A stretch of DNA of 35,217 nt, taken from positions 1-35,217 of the forward strand of contig DASSKW010000038.1 of assembly GCA_035690065.1 (NCBI GenBank), written 5' to 3'. This document shows positions 6,388 through 13,686 of the stretch, in pieces (the first letter of the stretch is position 1; each line of letters opens with the position of its first letter). The stretch is from DASSKW01 sp035690065. GTDB lineage: Bacteria > Pseudomonadota > Gammaproteobacteria > Natronospirales > REEB76. The translations under genes and the position numbers were made by a program. The notes beneath the pieces were generated by a model. It was not told the origin of the DNA. It made no database searches and was given only the letters and a program-made list of their open reading frames with translations.

Positions 6388-9300
6388 ATGCGTCGTTCCA
6401 GTTCCTCTTTTAAATTCCTGTTTTCCAGTCTGGGTTTATCCGCAGCTGCGCTGACGATCGCGTTTGCGGCCTCGGCGGCAACGGCGCCTGGCGCTACGCC
6501 CGAGAGCAAACTGGAGTGGCGCAACGTCGGCCCTTACATCGGTGGACGGGTAGTGGCGGTGACCGGCGTGCCGGGTGAGCGCAATCTGTTCTATATGGGT
6601 GCCGTGGACGGTGGCGTCTGGAAGAGCACCAATTACGGCGTGAGCTGGACCAATATCTCCGATGGCACGTTACCAGGTTCCAGCAACAGCATCGGCGCGA
6701 TCGCGGTGGCGCCTTCGGATCACAAAATCATCTATGTCGGTACCGGCGAGAGCGATATCCGGGGCGACGTGATCACGGGTGACGGCGTGTACCGTTCCGA
6801 CGATGCCGGCAAGACCTGGCAGGCAGCCGGACTGGCCGATACGCACACCATCAGTGCGCTGGTGGTGGATCCTGCCAATCCCGACATCGTGTATGCGTCT
6901 TCGATGGGCCATGTATTCAAGGCCAACGACGAGCGTGGCGTGTTCAAGTCCACCGACGGCGGCAAGACCTGGAACAAGGTGCTGTTCGTGGACGGCGACA
7001 CCGGCGCGATCGATCTGGTGATGGACCCGAAGAACTCGCAAGTGTTGTACGCCGCGATGTGGCAGGCGTATCGCACACCGTGGAAACTCGAAGACGGCGG
7101 TCCCGGTAGTGCTCTATACAAGAGCATCGACAGTGGCACACATTGGACCAAGATCTCTGCGAACGACGGTTATCCGCAGGAGACCCTCGGCCGCATCGGC
7201 GTGACGGTTTCAGCCAGCAATCCGCAGATCGTGTACAGCATCGTGCAGGCGAAGGATGGCGGCATCTTCCGCTCCGATGACGGCGGTGCGCATTGGACGC
7301 GTGTGAATGACAACTGGAGTCTGCGCCAGCGCGCGTTCTATTACATGAGTATCTATGCCGATCCGACCAATCCGGACGTGGTGTACGTACCGCAGGTAGA
7401 TGCGTTATGGGTCTCGCACGACGGCGGCAAGAATTTTTCCATGTTGAATACGCCGCACGGCGACAATCACATCGTCTGGATCAACCCGGATGATCCGAAC
7501 GTGCTGCTGGAGGGCAACGACGGCGGCGCGACGGTCTCGACCGATGCCGGCAAGACCTGGAGTACCGAGAACAATCAGCCGACCGGTCAGTTCTATCATG
7601 TCGCACTCGACGATCAGTTCCCGTTCCATATCTATGGTGCGCAACAGGACGAAGGTTCGCTGGAAGGCCCAAGTGCCACACCCAACGGGTTGATTCCATT
7701 TGGCGATTGGCACTGGGTCGCCTACGGCGAAAGCACCTTCATCGCACCGAAACCGGGTGAGCCGAATATCACCTTCGGCAGCGGTTACTACAGCATCATG
7801 ATGCGCTACGACAGCAATACCGGTGAGTTTCGCGGGGTCAGTCCGTGGCCGAATTATCAGGACGGTGCTTCGGCTGGCGAGTTGAAATATCGTTTCGGCT
7901 GGACTCATCCGATCCTGTTCTCAGTGGTGAACAAGCAGGAACTGCTGGTGGGCTCGCAAAACGTGCTCAAGAGCACAGACGAGGGTGCGCACTGGACGCG
8001 CATCAGCGACGACCTGACCCGCAACGATCCGGCGACTGAGATGCCGAGTGGTGGTCCGGTGGACCTGGATCAGTCTGGAGCGGAAATATTTCCAGATGTC
8101 TCCGCACTGGCGGTGTCGCCCCTGGACGGCAAGGAGATCTGGGCCGGTTCCGCGGACGGCCTGGTGCACATCACTACCGATGGCGGCAAGCACTGGCAAG
8201 AAATCACGCCCAAAGGATTACCACAGTGGGCGCAGATATCGTCCATCGAGCCGTCACATGTGGCGAAAGATACGGCGTATCTCACTGCGTCGCGTTACAT
8301 GTGGGATGACTTCCATCCCTATGTGTTCGAGACCAGCGATTACGGCAAGCATTGGGAACCCTTGAGCAACGGCGTGCCGGACGACGATTACGCATTCGTG
8401 ATCCGGCAGGATCCGTCCGATCCCAGGCTCTTGTTCCTCGGCACCAAGAACACGGTGTTCACCAGCTTCGACGGTGGTGGGCACTGGCAACCGCTGACGT
8501 TGAATCTGCCCAAAGTGCAAGTCCGCGATCTCAAGATCGACTCTCGTCAGGGCGCGCTGGTAGCAGCGACGCACGGGCGTGCATTCTGGGTGCTCGACGA
8601 TCTGAACCTGCTCGAACAGATGACCGGGCAGGCGGCGCCGGGCGCTGATGTCGCACAAGTGTATGCGCCACAGACGGCCTGGCTGACGCACGCGTTTGGT
8701 GTCAGCGACGACGCGAAGTACATGCATGATGTCGGCAGCAATCCGCCGTTCGGTGCCACGGTATTCTTTCATATCCCGGCCGATTATGACGGCAAGACAC
8801 CTGTAACGCTCAGCTTCCTGGACAACAAGGGCCGACTGGTACGCAGTTTCGATCTGCATCTCAAGACCAAGCAGCCGGAATTGGCCGATACCGTGAAGGA
8901 CAATCTGATACCCACCCAGCAAAAAGCGCGGGCAGAGGAAAAGCTCACCGCGATCTTGCCGGGCATGAACCGTTTCCAGTGGGATCTGCGTTATCCCGAT
9001 GCCGTCGAGGTGACAGGCTTTGAAGCGCCGATCGCCGCGGGCGGCGAGGACGATAGCGTGGATGGGCCGGTCGCGTTGCCCGGCCATTATCGGGTGGTGT
9101 TGGATTACGCTGGCCACAAGACCGAACAGGCGTTCGAGATCGCACTCGATCCACGCTTGCATCCGGCGCGCGGTGCATTGGAGGCGCAGTTCAAGCTGCA
9201 GATGCAGATACACGATGCGCTCGATTCGCTCGACCAGACGCTGAATCAGGCGATCGGGTTACGCGACCAGCTCAACGCCGCGCTCGACAAGCACACGCTC

Positions 9301-9567
9301 TCCGGTCAGAAAGTGACCGATGCGGTCGCGCAATTGACTCTGGCAATCGGCAATCTGGTGCAACTTGAGATCCAGGGCAGCGAAGGTGACTTGCTGCACG
9401 ATACCAAACTGCGCAGCCATCTCGCCTATCTGGCATCGGATGTTGGGCTTGCCTACGAGCAACCGACTGCCGCGCAGTACGAGGTGTTCAAGGAACTGGA
9501 TGCACAGGCCCGCAATGGTATCCGGCAGTTGCAGGATGCGATCGCGGATGGCAAGAAAGTCTTGTAG
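6388..9567 (+). CDS. secreted Asp-box (BNR/VPS10-sortilin-like) beta-propeller protein
   Basis: A 1,059-residue exported protein. A signal peptide (RRSSSSFKFLFSS to AASAATA, about residues 1-31) is followed by WRNVGPYIGGRV, the usual opening of this family, and then by two tandem beta-propellers with about eleven Asp-box motifs of the S/T-x-D-x-G-x-x-W type, for example STNYGVSW, RSDDAGKTW, KSTDGGKTW, ITTDGGKHW and ETSDYGKHW. After about residue 740 there is a beta-sandwich-like region and then a helical C-terminus. Proteins of this architecture are annotated as glycosyl hydrolase or sortilin-like; no sialidase active site is evident, and a binding or scaffold role is equally possible. AGGAGG lies 6-7 nt before the ATG and inside the end of the upstream esterase frame (3-nt gap), suggesting co-transcription. 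A hairpin terminator follows at 9578. Confidence 0.9.
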   Translation: MRRSSSSFKFLFSSLGLSAAALTIAFAASAATAPGATPESKLEWRNVGPYIGGRVVAVTGVPGERNLFYMGAVDGGVWKSTNYGVSWTNISDGTLPGSSNSIGAIAVAPSDHKIIYVGTGESDIRGDVITGDGVYRSDDAGKTWQAAGLADTHTISALVVDPANPDIVYASSMGHVFKANDERGVFKSTDGGKTWNKVLFVDGDTGAIDLVMDPKNSQVLYAAMWQAYRTPWKLEDGGPGSALYKSIDSGTHWTKISANDGYPQETLGRIGVTVSASNPQIVYSIVQAKDGGIFRSDDGGAHWTRVNDNWSLRQRAFYYMSIYADPTNPDVVYVPQVDALWVSHDGGKNFSMLNTPHGDNHIVWINPDDPNVLLEGNDGGATVSTDAGKTWSTENNQPTGQFYHVALDDQFPFHIYGAQQDEGSLEGPSATPNGLIPFGDWHWVAYGESTFIAPKPGEPNITFGSGYYSIMMRYDSNTGEFRGVSPWPNYQDGASAGELKYRFGWTHPILFSVVNKQELLVGSQNVLKSTDEGAHWTRISDDLTRNDPATEMPSGGPVDLDQSGAEIFPDVSALAVSPLDGKEIWAGSADGLVHITTDGGKHWQEITPKGLPQWAQISSIEPSHVAKDTAYLTASRYMWDDFHPYVFETSDYGKHWEPLSNGVPDDDYAFVIRQDPSDPRLLFLGTKNTVFTSFDGGGHWQPLTLNLPKVQVRDLKIDSRQGALVAATHGRAFWVLDDLNLLEQMTGQAAPGADVAQVYAPQTAWLTHAFGVSDDAKYMHDVGSNPPFGATVFFHIPADYDGKTPVTLSFLDNKGRLVRSFDLHLKTKQPELADTVKDNLIPTQQKARAEEKLTAILPGMNRFQWDLRYPDAVEVTGFEAPIAAGGEDDSVDGPVALPGHYRVVLDYAGHKTEQAFEIALDPRLHPARGALEAQFKLQMQIHDALDSLDQTLNQAIGLRDQLNAALDKHTLSGQKVTDAVAQLTLAIGNLVQLEIQGSEGDLLHDTKLRSHLAYLASDVGLAYEQPTAAQYEVFKELDAQARNGIRQLQDAIADGKKVL

Positions 9568-9577
9568 GTGATGTGAG

Positions 9578-9616
9578 CCACGCCGGTGCGCTCTGCGCCG
9601 GTGTGGTTCATTTATT
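9578..9616 (+). terminator. terminator-like hairpin after the Asp-box gene
   Basis: CCACGCCGG (9578-9586) pairs with CCGGTGTGG (9598-9606) over nine positions including one G-T pair, with a small inner CGC/GCG stem. It is followed by T-rich TTCATTTATT and starts 10 nt after the stop codon. Confidence 0.75.
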
Positions 9617-9647
9617 GCAGATTCATCGTGCATGCCTGGGCGGTCCC

Positions 9648-9672
9648 CCGGAAATTGCTCCTGCATTTCCGG
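9648..9672. repeat. short inverted repeat at the left edge of the repeat array
   Basis: CCGGAAAT (9648-9655) and ATTTCCGG (9665-9672) form a perfect 8-bp inverted repeat with a 9-nt loop. The right arm is also the start of the first tandem repeat unit, and the same ATTTCCGG-like word recurs at the start of units two and three. Confidence 0.6.
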
Positions 9673-9784
9673 GATTTCCACCATCCCTGGAGGTTATTGC
9701 GAGGAACGCAGTGACGAAGCAATCTCGGCCAATACGGGATTGCTTCGCTTCGCTCGCAATGACGGGATGACATTGGGGCAGATT
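9663..9784. repeat. palindromic repeat element, copy 1
   Basis: A 122-bp unit that starts GCATTTCCGGGATTTC. It carries an imperfect palindrome: arm ATTGCGAGGAACG...GAAGCAAT at 9696-9722 and arm ATTGCTTCGCTTCGCTCGCAAT at 9739-9760, with a GC-rich centre. This palindrome belongs to the dispersed bacterial element that translates into the artefactual peptides CERSEAI and GLLRFARNDG. Such elements are non-coding and probably mobilised in trans, like MITEs or REPs. The copy is about 90 percent identical to copy 2 by eye and lies in the same orientation. Confidence 0.9.
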
Positions 9785-9903
9785 GCGTTTCCGGGATTTC
9801 ACCATCCATGGCGGTCATTGCGAGGAACGCAGTGACGAAGCAATCTCGGCCAATACGGATTGCTTCGCTTCGCTCGCAATGACGGGATGACATTGGGGTG
9901 GTT
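9785..9903. repeat. palindromic repeat element, copy 2
   Basis: A 119-bp unit directly following copy 1, starting GCGTTTCCGGGATTTC, with palindrome arms at 9817-9843 and 9859-9880. The flanking words (ATGACGGGATGACATTGGGG) are identical to those of copy 1. A third partial unit, GCATTTCCGGGC, begins at 9904 and breaks off at once. The tandem layout with shared flanks suggests local duplication of element plus flank, not two insertions. Confidence 0.9.
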
Positions 9904-9915
9904 GCATTTCCGGGC

Positions 9916-10489
9916 TTGTTGCGACATATGGCAGCACGACATCATCGCGGTCAACACGCATTTACCGGATAAAATAAGCGGCGGGCCGTGGTACGGACAT
10001 GCCGACATGAATACCGGCAAACGGACTGCGACTGAATATGGCGCTCTGGATGCGTTCTTCCCGGCAGAACTGGAGTTCTCCAGCAATCTGAAACGGGCGG
10101 GGCGGATGCAGGCCTCTTCGTACAAGATGTGGGATCTGTACGGCATCGAACCGGAAGTGCTGGATTACCGGGCCATGAAAGTCGAATCCCCGGGTTACGA
10201 GCTACAGCCGGAGATTGTCGAACCCACTTATTATCTTTATCATCTCACGTACGATTCCGCATATCAGGGACCTGGGCGTGAGATGTTCGACACATTCGTG
10301 ATGTATTGCCGTGCACCGAATGATTATGCTGCACTCAAGAGCGTGATTACCGGGCAGCAGCGCGGCGACATGGAGAGTTTGGTATTGTCCGGGACTTTCA
10401 GGTATTTCTATCTGCTGTTCGCGCTCCCGCAGACGCTGGGTCTCGACAAAGTGGTATTCAACACCGAAGCACATCCGTTGCGGGGATGT
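9916..10489 (+). pseudogene. 5'-truncated GH47 alpha-mannosidase remnant
   Basis: From about 9968 one frame encodes the C-terminal ~170 residues of a glycoside hydrolase family 47 protein (class I alpha-1,2-mannosidase): WYGHADMNTGKRT, ASSYKMWDLYGIEPE, YELQPEIVEPTYYLY, GDMESLVLSGTFRYFYLLF and VVFNTEAHPLRG align with the family's LRPExxES, MESFxLAETLKYLYLLF and VFNTEAHPL blocks. The N-terminal (alpha/alpha)7-barrel half, with several active-site acids, is absent. The frame instead runs back into the palindromic repeat, so there is no credible start. The retained blocks also differ at usually invariant positions (LRPE to LQPE, ETLKYLYLLF to GTFRYFYLLF). After HPLRG the frame becomes non-homologous. 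A non-functional remnant bordered by the repeat array is the best reading. GH47 enzymes trim alpha-1,2-mannose from glycans. Confidence 0.8.
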
Positions 10490-10532
10490 TGCCGGTGTCG
10501 ATCGTGGAATGACCGATACCCGGGAGAGCGCC

Positions 10533-10946
10533 GTGCAAATCACGAACTACCTGTTCTTTGACGGCCAGTGTGCGGAGGCATTCAGGTTCTACGCACAGAC
10601 GCTGGGCGGTAAACTCGAAAGATTACTGACGGCCGGGGAATCGCCAGCCGGCGCATCCATGCCTGCCGAGGCCCGTAACAGGATCATGAATGCTTACTTG
10701 TCTTTTGGCGACCAGGCCTTGATGGGCAGCGACTGGATGGCCGAGCGGCCGTACGAACCGCCGCAGGGTTTTTATGTGTCACTCAGCCTCGAAGCTGAGG
10801 GTGAAGCAAGGCGTATATTCAAGACCCTGGCCGAAGGCGGAGCGGTGAGGATGCCGATCGAGAAGACATTTTTTGCCGCCTGTTTCGGGATGCTGGTTGA
10901 CCGTTTCGGGATACCGTGGATGATCATCGGAAGGAGAACGCCATGA
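10533..10946 (+). CDS. VOC family (PhnB/glyoxalase-like) protein
   Basis: About 137 residues with the pattern of the PhnB-like branch of the vicinal oxygen chelate superfamily: ITNYLFFDGQCAEAFRFYAQTLGGKLERL, then MNAYLSFGDQALMGSDW, GFYVSLSLE, ARRIFKTLAEGG, and the C-terminal FFAACFGMLVDRFGIPWMI. Function within this branch is generally unassigned (metal-dependent lyase, isomerase or resistance-type folds), and no specific substrate is evident. GTG 10533 is chosen because GGGAG lies 7 nt upstream and because relatives start just before NxYLxFDG; ATG 10509 is the in-frame alternative. Its stop overlaps the start of the prolyl oligopeptidase gene (ATGA at 10943-10946), so the two are translationally coupled. 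Confidence 0.85.
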   Translation: MQITNYLFFDGQCAEAFRFYAQTLGGKLERLLTAGESPAGASMPAEARNRIMNAYLSFGDQALMGSDWMAERPYEPPQGFYVSLSLEAEGEARRIFKTLAEGGAVRMPIEKTFFAACFGMLVDRFGIPWMIIGRRTP

Positions 10947-13084
10947 AGCGTACTGGATTGATATCTGCATTGTTGTGCTTGACGTTCGTATGCGTGCAAG
11001 CCGTATCGGCCGCCAGACTCGTTTACCCACAGGCGCGGCGCGACGATATCGTCAATAATTATTTCGGCACCAAGGTGCCGGCGCCGTACCAGTGGATGGA
11101 AAATCTCAACGATCCGGCAGTGGCGCAGTGGGTGGATGCCGAGAACAAGGTGACATTCGCCTATCTGGACAAGATCCCCGAACGTGGCTGGATGAAACAG
11201 CGGCTTACCGAACTGTGGAATTACCAGAAAGTCAGCGTGCCGCAACGCGAAGCCGGCAAACTCTTTTTCAGCAAGAACACCGGCTTGCAGAACCAGTCGG
11301 TGATCTTCGAGGCGGATTCGGCGGCTGCCAAGCCGCGCATGCTGCTCGATCCAAACAGTCTCTCGTCGGACGGTTCGGTGGCGTTACTCGATTACGTGCC
11401 ATCACATGACGGACGTTATCTCGCTTATGCCTTGTCGCAGGGTGGCTCGGACTGGGAGACCGTGCATGTACGCGATATAGGAACCGGCAAGGACCTGTCG
11501 GATGACGTGCAGTGGGTGAAGTTCTCCGGTATCTCCTGGACCCGCGACAGCAAGGGCTTTTTTTATTCGCGTTATCCGGCACCGCCCAAAGGGCAAGCGA
11601 TCAGCGACCGGGTGGAGAACCAATCACTCTATTATCATGTGCTCGGCACCCCGCAAAGTGCGGATAAGCTGATCTATGCACGTCCCGATCTGCCGGAATG
11701 GATCATCGGTGGCAGTGTCAGTGAGGATGGGCATTACCTGTTCGTATATCTGGTTAATGGCACTTCGACAAAGAATGAACTGCTCTATGCCGATCTCGGC
11801 AACCCGGCACATCCGGACGTGAATGCGAAGATCAAGCCGTTGTTCATGGCCGACGATGCCGAATATGCACCGATCGGCAATCTCAAGGACACGATCTTCC
11901 TGCAGACCACGCGCGACGCACCAAAACGCAAGGTGGTGTCGTTCAAGCTCGATACGCCCGGGCACTGGGATACGGTGGTGCCGGAGACCGACAATGTCAT
12001 CGAGAGTTCCTTGGTGGCCGGCGGCGATGTTGCGGTGCAGTATCTGGTGGATGCGAAGAGCGAAGTCAAACTCTTCACCAGTGCCGGCAAGCCGAAAGGC
12101 GAACTTGCACTGCCAGGTATAGGCTCGGTGCGCGGTCTGAGCGGACGCAACGACACGCCAGAACTGTTTTACGGTTTCACGTCTTATCTGTATCCGACCA
12201 CCGTGTACCGCTATGATCTGAAAGACGGCAAGACCTCGGTGTTTTTCAAACCCAGGGTCCCATTCGATCCGTCGCAATACGTGACCAGACAGGTGTTCTA
12301 CCATTCAAAGGATGGAACACGTGTACCGATGTTCATCACCTCGCGCAAGGATGTAAAACTGGATGGCAGGAACCCGACCATCCTTTACAGTTACGGCGGC
12401 TTCGATATCAACATCACACCGTCATTCTCTCCGATGCTGCCGGTATGGCTGGAGATGGGCGGTATATATGCAGTCGCAAACTTGCGTGGCGGCGGTGAAT
12501 ACGGTGAAGCCTGGCACAAGGCCGGGATGCTGAATCACAAGCAGAACGTGTTCGACGATTTCGCTTGGGCAGCGAAATACCTGATCGCGCAACATTACAC
12601 TTCGACCCCGCATCTGGGTATCCAGGGCTACTCGAATGGCGGACTGCTGGTCGGTGCCAGCATCACTGAACACCCGCATCTGTTCGGCGCCGCGTATGGC
12701 GGTGCAGGCGTGATGGACATGCTGCGTTACCAGAAATTCTCCGGCGGCGCATTATGGGCGCCGGAGTATGGTACTTCGGATGACCCGCATGCATTCAAAT
12801 GGCTGTACGACTATTCGCCGGTACAAAATGTGAAACATGGTTACTGTTATCCGCCGACCATCCTTACGACGGCTGATCACGATGATCGGGTGGTGCCGAG
12901 CCATTCCTACAAGTTTGCGGCGACACTCCAGCATGATCAGGGCTGCAACAATCCGATCCTGATCCGGATCGAGACCAAGACCAGCCACGGTTACATGCCG
13001 ACCGACAAGCGTATCGCACAGACCGCCGATGTGTGGGCGTTCATGGCTTACAATCTCGGCATCACCGCCGTACCGGGAAAGTAA
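10943..13084 (+). CDS. secreted prolyl oligopeptidase (S9A)
   Basis: A 713-residue serine peptidase. The signal peptide MKRTGLISALLCLTFVCVQAVSA is followed by the N-terminal helical segment and a seven-bladed propeller (about residues 90-440), then the alpha/beta-hydrolase domain. The catalytic triad is visible: Ser564 in GYSNGG, Asp in HDDRVVP (647/648) and His682 in KTSHGY, spaced as in characterised prolyl oligopeptidases. NLRGGGEYGEAWHKAG and GYCYPPTILTTADHDDRVV are family signatures. It cleaves short proline-containing peptides after Pro, here most likely in the periplasm or outside the cell. AAGGAG lies 6 nt before the ATG, which overlaps the stop of the VOC gene by 4 nt. With the Asp-box protein and the S9 peptidase at 26804 it suggests a peptide-scavenging lifestyle. 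Confidence 0.95.
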   Translation: MKRTGLISALLCLTFVCVQAVSAARLVYPQARRDDIVNNYFGTKVPAPYQWMENLNDPAVAQWVDAENKVTFAYLDKIPERGWMKQRLTELWNYQKVSVPQREAGKLFFSKNTGLQNQSVIFEADSAAAKPRMLLDPNSLSSDGSVALLDYVPSHDGRYLAYALSQGGSDWETVHVRDIGTGKDLSDDVQWVKFSGISWTRDSKGFFYSRYPAPPKGQAISDRVENQSLYYHVLGTPQSADKLIYARPDLPEWIIGGSVSEDGHYLFVYLVNGTSTKNELLYADLGNPAHPDVNAKIKPLFMADDAEYAPIGNLKDTIFLQTTRDAPKRKVVSFKLDTPGHWDTVVPETDNVIESSLVAGGDVAVQYLVDAKSEVKLFTSAGKPKGELALPGIGSVRGLSGRNDTPELFYGFTSYLYPTTVYRYDLKDGKTSVFFKPRVPFDPSQYVTRQVFYHSKDGTRVPMFITSRKDVKLDGRNPTILYSYGGFDINITPSFSPMLPVWLEMGGIYAVANLRGGGEYGEAWHKAGMLNHKQNVFDDFAWAAKYLIAQHYTSTPHLGIQGYSNGGLLVGASITEHPHLFGAAYGGAGVMDMLRYQKFSGGALWAPEYGTSDDPHAFKWLYDYSPVQNVKHGYCYPPTILTTADHDDRVVPSHSYKFAATLQHDQGCNNPILIRIETKTSHGYMPTDKRIAQTADVWAFMAYNLGITAVPGK

Positions 13085-13107
13085 CCCGCGGCATGCATCC
13101 AGAGTTT

Positions 13108-13147
13108 CAGGGCGACCAGTCAGGATTGTCCGTGACTGGTCGCCCTG
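13108..13147 (+). other. 15-bp perfect hairpin between prolyl oligopeptidase and Gpx genes
   Basis: CAGGGCGACCAGTCA (13108-13122) pairs without mismatch with TGACTGGTCGCCCTG (13133-13147) around a 10-nt loop. No T-tract follows (ATCTGACGCAG), so it does not look like an intrinsic terminator. It sits 23 nt after one gene and 27 nt before the next start, where it could stabilise the upstream mRNA 3' end, act as a processing site or be a protein-binding palindrome. Confidence 0.7.
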
Positions 13148-13174
13148 ATCTGACGCAGAAAGACGGAGAGTCTC

Positions 13175-13654
13175 ATGTCGATCTACGACATCGAAGTGAA
13201 GAACATCGACGGTCAGGCCGAGAAACTGGATGCGTATCGTGGCCAGACATTGTTGATCGTCAACGTCGCAAGCCGTTGTGGCTTCACGCCGCAATACAAA
13301 GGACTGGAAGCCTTGCACCGGCAATACAAGGATCAGGCTTTTTCGGTGCTGGGGTTTCCCTGCGACCAGTTCGCGCACCAGGAGCCTGGCGACGCAGCAG
13401 AGATCAAGAATTTCTGTTCACTGAATTACGAAGTGAGCTTCCCGTTGTTTGCCAAGATCAAGGTGAATGGCCCGGATACGCATCCCTTGTACCGATTGCT
13501 GAAGTCCGCACGTCGCGGCTGGTTCGGGACCAAGAGCATCAAATGGAATTTCACGAAGTTTCTGGTCGGTAAGGATGGTACGGTGTTGCGGCGCTATGCG
13601 ACCCGTACGACACCGGAACGGATCCAGCGGGATATAGCGGCTTTACTTGAATAG
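13175..13654 (+). CDS. glutathione peroxidase, cysteine type (BtuE/BsaA-like)
   Basis: A 159-residue cytoplasmic thiol peroxidase of the glutathione peroxidase family, the normal bacterial length. The peroxidatic Cys35 is in ASRCGFTPQYKGLE, the partner Gln69 in HQEPG, and Trp124-Asn125 in KWNFTKFLV. Cys81 in FCSLNYEVSFP is the resolving Cys of the thioredoxin-dependent subgroup, so thioredoxin rather than glutathione is the likely reductant. GFPCDQF has Asp where GFPCNQF is usual, a mild change. No selenocysteine (UGA) is used. GGAG lies a few bases before the ATG. The role is detoxification of hydrogen peroxide and organic hydroperoxides. It converges on the helicase gene with a short gap. 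Confidence 0.95.
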   Translation: MSIYDIEVKNIDGQAEKLDAYRGQTLLIVNVASRCGFTPQYKGLEALHRQYKDQAFSVLGFPCDQFAHQEPGDAAEIKNFCSLNYEVSFPLFAKIKVNGPDTHPLYRLLKSARRGWFGTKSIKWNFTKFLVGKDGTVLRRYATRTTPERIQRDIAALLE

Positions 13655-13686
13655 GCAAGTTCATCCGTATCTTCGGGTTCCCAGGC

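Noticed and set aside
8254..9213. 319-residue minus-strand frame
   Set aside because: Antisense shadow of the Asp-box protein gene, whose motifs are continuous over the same bases.
9612..9893. Minus- and plus-strand open frames in the repeat reading CERSEAI or RFARNDG
   Set aside because: These are translations of a non-coding palindromic repeat that recurs in databases as false proteins; no ribosome binding site and no codon signal.
9663..9915. CRISPR array
   Set aside because: Only two full units of about 120 bp, no 25-35 bp spacers, no cas genes; the repeats are contiguous.
9860..10561. A complete 233-residue gene
   Set aside because: The apparent start lies in the repeat palindrome and the tail is non-homologous; only the middle matches GH47, so it is called a remnant.
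13175..13654. Selenoprotein glutathione peroxidase
   Set aside because: The active-site codon is an ordinary Cys codon and no in-frame TGA occurs.
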